Shown here: in pieces, positions 5,111 through 9,023 of the stretch
Numbering within the stretch: position 1 is the stretch's first letter
Layout of the letters: each line of letters opens with the position of its first letter
NCBI GenBank assembly: GCA_020626475.1
Contig: JAHKZT010000025.1
Coordinates: 1-9,023, forward strand
Source: a bacterium
GTDB lineage: Bacteria; Patescibacteriota; Saccharimonadia; Saccharimonadales; Saccharimonadaceae
Length of the DNA: 9,023 nucleotides
Direction of reading: 5' to 3'
Notes under the pieces: generated by a model
Seen by the model: the letters and a program-made list of their open reading frames with translations, nothing else
Databases searched by the model: none
Told to the model about the DNA's origin: nothing
Program-made: the position numbers and the translations under genes

Positions 5111-6367
5111 TTATTTCTTCCAGCTTTTGCGTGGGGTGCCAAATAGCTTTTTGAAATTAATCTTTGCGGTGAATTCGATTGCGTTCTTGCAGTAGATGTA
5201 GGTTGCAAGTCTTGCGGCGAGAAGGCCGAATACTGCAATATCTGCAAGGCCGAGCCAGAATTCCCAAGTTGGCAAGTTGCCGAAGACACCGCGAAGCATC
5301 AAAGCGATTGGTGCGCTTGGTGGGAAGTAGCTAAGTACGTAAGTTAGTGTACTGGTGCCGTTTGGCATAAATACATTGATGAAGAAGATCGGCAAAATTA
5401 CCATGATTGCCATGACGCCGGAATAGGAATTGGCGTCTTTTGCGGTTGGTGAAATGACGCCAATAATGACGCTCATTGCAGTAAATAGGAAGTAGCTAAT
5501 AATCAGCATGAGCATGTATTGTGCGATGCTTACGAAATCGAAGCTGATTTGTAGCCAATCTGGGAAAACGTTGCCGTTTTGACCTAGCTTATAGAGGATA
5601 AGCATCGGAACAACGAGGACGATAAGCTGGATGATGCCAACAATCATCAAAGAAATGATTTTGCCGATGATGAAGTCGACTGGCTTGATACTCGTAAGGA
5701 GCAGTTCACTGATGCGGTTTTCTTTCTCTTCGACCATAGCTGCCGTGAGGCGATTGCCGAGGACGACCATAAGAATATAGAAGCAGACTAGAGCGATGCC
5801 TGGGCCAATGATTTCTTTGACCTTTTCGCTTGCGTCGATTTCGTGATTATCCTTTGCGTCGAAGGTGGTCATTTCATAATCGACGGCATTCGTAATAACA
5901 GCAAAGTCAATTGCGTCAACGTTAGTCGCGGCGGTAGTTGCGAGTAAGTTGCGAATTGGAGCTGAATAATCGTCGGTAATACTGGCGTTATCTGGCTTGG
6001 TGTAGATTTCGACTTTTTTGGATTCAGCAAAATCTTTGCCAATGTAATAGAAAACGTCAATCTTTTTGTCTTTTACTGCTGCAATGCCGGCGTCTTTACT
6101 CTCTTGGGCCTCGAGTGTTTGCTCTTTTTCGTCTGCATTAACGAATTTGGTCTGTTTGAGATATTCTGATTCGTCGTAATAGCCAAGTTTGAGATCGGTT
6201 GTGTTTGTGCCGGCCTCCATTGCTTCGCCTGCATTATAGCCGACGAGAGCGGCGAAACCGATGTAAAGCGCGAAGCCGACTGGGATTAGAACTGCGGCAA
6301 TCCAAAAGCTAGGCTTTTTGAGACTGCGTACAACTTCGAAACGAATGACTTCTTTAATTCTACTCAT
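5111..6367 (-). CDS. ABC transporter permease, NatB / ABC2_membrane_3 type
   Basis: 418 residues with the classic NatB-like topology: one N-terminal membrane helix (21-43), a large extracytoplasmic domain (about 44-186), then five helices (about 187-205, 231-258, 281-306, 317-334, 368-392) and a basic C-terminal tail. VEEKENRISELLLTSIKP (212-229) after the second helix is the conserved cytoplasmic coupling segment of this family. It overlaps the upstream ATPase by eight bases (ATG within the end of that gene) and has a GGAGAGGAGG ribosome site just before its ATG, so translation is coupled. With the ATPase it should form an exporter; NatAB extrudes sodium in Bacillus, and relatives export peptides or other compounds. 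The substrate cannot be read from sequence. Confidence 0.93.
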   Translation of the reverse strand: MSRIKEVIRFEVVRSLKKPSFWIAAVLIPVGFALYIGFAALVGYNAGEAMEAGTNTTDLKLGYYDESEYLKQTKFVNADEKEQTLEAQESKDAGIAAVKDKKIDVFYYIGKDFAESKKVEIYTKPDNASITDDYSAPIRNLLATTAATNVDAIDFAVITNAVDYEMTTFDAKDNHEIDASEKVKEIIGPGIALVCFYILMVVLGNRLTAAMVEEKENRISELLLTSIKPVDFIIGKIISLMIVGIIQLIVLVVPMLILYKLGQNGNVFPDWLQISFDFVSIAQYMLMLIISYFLFTAMSVIIGVISPTAKDANSYSGVMAIMVILPIFFINVFMPNGTSTLTYVLSYFPPSAPIALMLRGVFGNLPTWEFWLGLADIAVFGLLAARLATYIYCKNAIEFTAKINFKKLFGTPRKSWKK

Positions 6368-7094
6368 GGTCCTCCTCTCCGTAAATGTCTACGAAAATTT
6401 GATCAAGCGATTTGTTGTCGAACTTTTTGCGGACATCTTTGACTGGTCCTTGAGCGCGAGCGACACCATTCTTGAGTAGAAGGATGTTATCGCAGAGGCG
6501 TTCGACTTCGTCCATGTAATGCGTAATCATGATGATGGTACAGCCTTTTTTATGCTGCTCTTCGATAATTTCCATGAGCAAGCGACGGTTGACTGGGTCG
6601 AAGCCCTTGGTTGGCTCGTCGAGAATGAGTAATTCTGGATCATTCATAACGCAGACGCCGAGCTGAACTTTTTGCTGCATACCCTGCGAAAGTTTGTTGA
6701 TTTTTGTCTTTGCGAATTCTTCGAGACCGACGCGCTTGAGATAATTCATAATCCATTCTTTAGGATTCTCGAGATTTTTAAGACGGGCGAAATACATCAT
6801 GACGTCAAAGACGTTTTCCTTCTTGTAGAGACCACGCTCTTCTGGAAGATAGCCAATGCGGATGTTGTCGTTTGGCTCAAAGGCCTTTCCGTTGATTAGA
6901 AGCTCGCCTTTGTCCTGACGATAAAGACCTAGCAGTGCGCGAATGGTTGTGGTTTTGCCGGAACCATTGCTGCCAAGCAAGCCAAAAATTTCGCCGCGTT
7001 TTACCTCAAAAGACAGATCTTTGATGACGGTCTTTTCCGCAAACGAAATCTTGATGTGCTTAACTTCGATAATGTTATCTGATTTGTTTGTCAT
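6360..7094 (-). CDS. ABC transporter ATP-binding protein, NatA type
   Basis: 244 residues, a complete nucleotide-binding domain. Walker A is GSNGSGKT (41-48). A YLPEERGLY segment (82-90) occupies the Q-loop region and is typical of NatA-like proteins. The signature LSQGM is at 135-139, Walker B LLILDEP at 155-161, the D-loop follows, and the switch histidine is H192. It energises export through the overlapping downstream permease. First gene of a two-gene operon; an extended -10 (TGC-TATAAT) ends six bases before the ATG and no ribosome site is visible, predicting a leaderless mRNA. Confidence 0.95.
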   Translation of the reverse strand: MTNKSDNIIEVKHIKISFAEKTVIKDLSFEVKRGEIFGLLGSNGSGKTTTIRALLGLYRQDKGELLINGKAFEPNDNIRIGYLPEERGLYKKENVFDVMMYFARLKNLENPKEWIMNYLKRVGLEEFAKTKINKLSQGMQQKVQLGVCVMNDPELLILDEPTKGFDPVNRRLLMEIIEEQHKKGCTIIMITHYMDEVERLCDNILLLKNGVARAQGPVKDVRKKFDNKSLDQIFVDIYGEEDHE

Positions 7095-7100
7095 GGTGAT

Positions 7101-7109
7101 ATTATAGCA
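7101..7109 (-). promoter_or_regulatory. Extended -10 promoter of the ABC operon (leaderless type)
   Basis: TGC-TATAAT on the minus strand (7109-7101) stands six bases before the ATG at 7094. The -35 position reads AAAATT, so the promoter relies on the extended -10. It is divergent from the cutinase promoter about 30 bases away. Confidence 0.7.
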
Positions 7110-7139
7110 TGGCTAACAGAGAGAATTTTAAGCTTACGC

Positions 7140-7168
7140 TTGGTATTTTTGTTTGCGCGAAAAATAAT
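7140..7168 (+). promoter_or_regulatory. Cutinase gene promoter (leaderless type)
   Basis: TTGGTA (7140-7145), 17 bases, AATAAT (7163-7168), then seven bases to the ATG at 7176. The GGAGG at 7170-7174 lies upstream of the predicted transcription start and only one base from the ATG, so it is unlikely to act as a ribosome site. The TTG at 7140, an alternative in-frame start, is better read as the -35 box. Confidence 0.6.
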
Positions 7169-7175
7169 TGGAGGC

Positions 7176-8687
7176 ATGAAAAAATTATTAATATTTTTAA
7201 CAATTTTTAGTTTAAATATCGGCAACTTTTCGCCCTGCTTTGCGTTGCAGGATGATGGTTTGGAAGGGCTCCACGTTGCGCCCTGCACGGATTTAGAAAT
7301 TATCTTTGCGCGCGGTTCTGGCGGCAAAAGATTTGAGACTGAGGAGTTTGCTGCGGCTCGAAAAGCTGGCGAGAAAATTACGCAAGATTATATGATTTCG
7401 GTCTTGTCTACGGATTTAGATTATCCGGCGGTTGCAATGGATAACCCGGTGCGATTGGTGGGGGCTTTTGTTTCGGCTGGAAAATCTTATGCCTATGGCA
7501 ATAGCGTGAGTAATGGCATTGCAAATTTGAAGAGGCACTATCAATTTCGTCGCGCTGAATGTCCGGACATGAAATTTGCATTAGTTGGCTATTCGCAAGG
7601 AGCGGCAGTAGTTGCAGATGCGGCCGACGCTTTCCCTGCCGATGATTTGAAGTTTGTTTTGTTGTTAGGAGATCCGAATACTTATTTGCCGGAGGGCGAA
7701 GGTTTGTTTGCTGAGGCATGCAATGGCGGAAAGTTGTCGCAATATCGAACCTACGTCCCAAATTGCCGTACTTTTAAAGGTAGTTTGGGCGCGCGCAATC
7801 CGTATGAGGCTGGAGTACATGCAGGTAAATATTCGCTTTGGTGCAACCGCGAGGATTATATTTGTGGGAGTTCGAAGAATCCACTAAAGAATTCTGGACA
7901 TTTAATATATGCGAGTTCGGGTCAGATTGAACGAGCGATTGATTATTTAGCAGATAAGTTTTTGGAGAAATATGAGCCATCGAATATTCGTCCTTTTAGT
8001 TTAAATAGTATAGCTAGTATTAGCCCGCAGTTGGTTGATGATGGTAATGGCGCGGAGATTGAGATGCCTGATGTTGTTGTGTGGCGCGTTGGCGATGTTT
8101 TGAAGTTAAAATGGCAAGCGCCAGCGAAGGCGAAGCACTTATTGTTGCGTTTCAATAATATCGATTTAGGTTATATTGATGCCGGATTGGGCGAGTTCGA
8201 AATTCGCGATATTGATTTTGCGGATGATTATAATTTAGCTTTTGCGTGGATGGATGAAGATGGTGATTTGGGCGATTTTGATATGGTTGAATCGTCTGAA
8301 ATTTCCGATGTTGCGCCGGCGAATACTAGTGAAGATGTGGGCGTAGAAAAAGATAATAACGATGGCACCGATGAGGGCGACGAGGAGCTAAAAATCGAGC
8401 ATAGGCCGGAGAGGCCGGAGAAAGTATCGCTTGCTAGGACGTCGGCTATTCCTATGGCGACTACTAATGTTCATGCGATTAATGATAGCGGTTTAAGGCT
8501 AAAAAATGGTGCTGGAAAAAACAGCGTAATAATTCCTGAACCTGAAGCCTCGCGAAATAGTAATTCTAAGGCGGTATTTAATATGAATTTTTCGAAACGC
8601 GCTAACATTGTTGGCGTAGTGCTCGGCGTGATGGGTGCAAGCGGGCTGCTTTTAATATTTGTAATTCGAAAACGGCGCGGCGGATAG
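7176..8687 (+). CDS. Membrane-anchored cutinase-family serine esterase
   Basis: 503 residues from the ATG at 7176. Signal peptide 1-23 (cut after CFA). The cutinase domain (about 35-265) shows the IIFARGSGG entry strand (42-50), the nucleophile elbow GYSQGA with S140, and CNREDYIC (223-230) with D227 and GHLIYA with H242, completing the Ser-Asp-His triad in family order. Cysteine pairs C37/C129 and C223/C230 match the usual disulphide places. Residues 295-366 look like a beta-rich accessory domain, not recognised. An acidic, low-complexity stalk (about 370-475) leads to a C-terminal membrane helix (478-497) and RKRRGG. There is no LPXTG motif. Cutinase relatives hydrolyse lipid esters; in mycolic-acid actinobacteria and their phages they act on cell-envelope lipids. 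The enzyme would face outward, tethered by its C-terminus. It is a single gene closed by a strong terminator. Confidence 0.9.
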   Translation: MKKLLIFLTIFSLNIGNFSPCFALQDDGLEGLHVAPCTDLEIIFARGSGGKRFETEEFAAARKAGEKITQDYMISVLSTDLDYPAVAMDNPVRLVGAFVSAGKSYAYGNSVSNGIANLKRHYQFRRAECPDMKFALVGYSQGAAVVADAADAFPADDLKFVLLLGDPNTYLPEGEGLFAEACNGGKLSQYRTYVPNCRTFKGSLGARNPYEAGVHAGKYSLWCNREDYICGSSKNPLKNSGHLIYASSGQIERAIDYLADKFLEKYEPSNIRPFSLNSIASISPQLVDDGNGAEIEMPDVVVWRVGDVLKLKWQAPAKAKHLLLRFNNIDLGYIDAGLGEFEIRDIDFADDYNLAFAWMDEDGDLGDFDMVESSEISDVAPANTSEDVGVEKDNNDGTDEGDEELKIEHRPERPEKVSLARTSAIPMATTNVHAINDSGLRLKNGAGKNSVIIPEPEASRNSNSKAVFNMNFSKRANIVGVVLGVMGASGLLLIFVIRKRRGG

Positions 8688-8691
8688 AAAC

Positions 8692-8717
8692 AAAAATAGC
8701 CCAAGCGGGCTATTTTT
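8692..8717. terminator. Bidirectional terminator between cutinase and the 86-residue gene
   Basis: AAAAATAGCCC (8692-8702) pairs perfectly with GGGCTATTTTT (8707-8717) around AAGC. With A on one side and T on the other it can end both converging transcripts. Confidence 0.92.
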
Positions 8718-8729
8718 AGGAAAGAGCGA

Positions 8730-8752
8730 GCTAAATCGCGCGAGCGATTAGC
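8730..8752 (-). other. Hairpin spanning the stop codon of the 86-residue gene
   Basis: GCTAA-A-TCGC (8730-8739) and GCGATTAGC (8744-8752) pair over nine bases with one bulged A and a four-base loop. The TAA stop codon (8750-8748) lies within the stem. It precedes the U-rich terminator on the minus strand and could protect the mRNA end or pause transcription. Confidence 0.5.
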
Positions 8753-9008
8753 CTTCGATAAGCGTCCAAGCTAGGGACGCAGTATCGAATTCGAGCTGGC
8801 AACTAAGTTTGCCTGCAACACATTGAAAAATGTGCTTGGCGGAGTTGCCAACGAATTTGATGCGAGCACCGATGGTCTCGGTGATCTCGACTTCGCCCTC
8901 ACCTGCTTTGCGATAGTATAGCGGTTGGCATGGAATGCGGCTGTAGTTGAACAGCGCCATGACCTCTACTTTTTCGCGTTTGCTTGCTTGGTTGTTAATA
9001 TTTTTCAT
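8748..9008 (-). CDS. Small protein of unknown function (86 residues)
   Basis: I do not recognise this family. The start is well supported: AAGGAG lies six bases before the ATG. The first 14 residues are polar and basic (MKNINNQASKREKV). The rest looks like a compact alternating beta protein with EVEITETIGARIKFVG in the middle and a C-terminal strand ending LAWTLIEG. Two cysteines (C27, C63, plus C70) give no clear metal motif. There is no signal peptide or membrane helix, so it is probably cytoplasmic. Its promoter lies outside the window, and the Shine-Dalgarno start suggests it may be an internal operon gene or one with a normal leader. Confidence 0.75.
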   Translation of the reverse strand: MKNINNQASKREKVEVMALFNYSRIPCQPLYYRKAGEGEVEITETIGARIKFVGNSAKHIFQCVAGKLSCQLEFDTASLAWTLIEG

Positions 9009-9014
9009 AAATTA

Positions 9015-9020
9015 CTCCTT
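9015..9020 (-). promoter_or_regulatory. Shine-Dalgarno site of the 86-residue gene
   Basis: AAGGAG on the minus strand, six bases before the ATG at 9008. It is the clearest ribosome site in the window and contrasts with the leaderless-type genes. Confidence 0.85.
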
Positions 9021-9023
9021 GAA

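Noticed and set aside
7140..7175. TTG start at 7140 extending the cutinase by 12 residues
   Set aside because: It would put MVFLFARKIIGG before a complete signal peptide, and the TTG fits a -35 box spaced 17 bases from AATAAT.
7091..7327. Minus-strand 78-codon frame across the divergent promoter region
   Set aside because: It overlaps both promoters and the 5' end of the cutinase gene and has no recognisable features.
1..9023. CRISPR array, insertion sequence or rRNA
   Set aside because: No regularly spaced repeats, no transposase frame with terminal inverted repeats and no rRNA-like conserved stretches were seen.

Overview
The window looks like a chromosomal stretch of a small-genome Patescibacteria (CPR) bacterium, most likely Saccharibacteria (TM7). 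This is inferred from gene style: a two-helix type IV secretion pilin-like domain used as an N-terminal module, PrmC with NLPY instead of NPPY, compact genes, promoters placed directly against start codons, and several secreted or anchored envelope proteins next to one housekeeping gene. No marker gene is present to prove it. All eight visible stops are TAA or TAG, and the standard code reads every gene intact.

Layout, left to right. Positions 1-1273 (minus) hold the N-terminal 424 residues of a large secreted repeat protein that runs off the left edge. A gene-poor stretch follows to about 1594. Positions 1595-2104 (minus) encode a tandem helix-turn-helix protein of the serine-recombinase-tail type; its apparent N-terminus is the antisense of a sequence resembling a tRNA 3' end. 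Next on the minus strand are a pilin-like/Big2/VanY fusion (2163-3371) and prmC (3405-4169). A divergent promoter region separates prmC from a plus-strand SleB/CwlJ-type cell-wall hydrolase (4290-5039) that appears to start at ATT. A shared terminator lies between it and a minus-strand NatA/NatB-type ABC exporter operon (permease 5111-6367, ATPase 6360-7094). A second divergent promoter region leads to a plus-strand membrane-anchored cutinase-family esterase (7176-8687). The right edge holds an 86-residue protein of unknown function (minus, 8748-9008).

How they fit together: five products act at or outside the membrane (repeat adhesin-like protein, carboxypeptidase, peptidoglycan hydrolase, ABC exporter, cutinase-like esterase). 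In an epibiont living on an actinobacterial host these would be candidates for wall remodelling and host-surface contact; that role is inference. The regulatory layout is consistent: four transcription-unit-leading genes (vanY-like, prmC, ABC ATPase, cutinase) have a -10 element ending 6-7 bases before the ATG, which predicts leaderless mRNAs. The operon-internal permease, the hydrolase, the repeat protein and the 86-residue gene have Shine-Dalgarno sequences instead.
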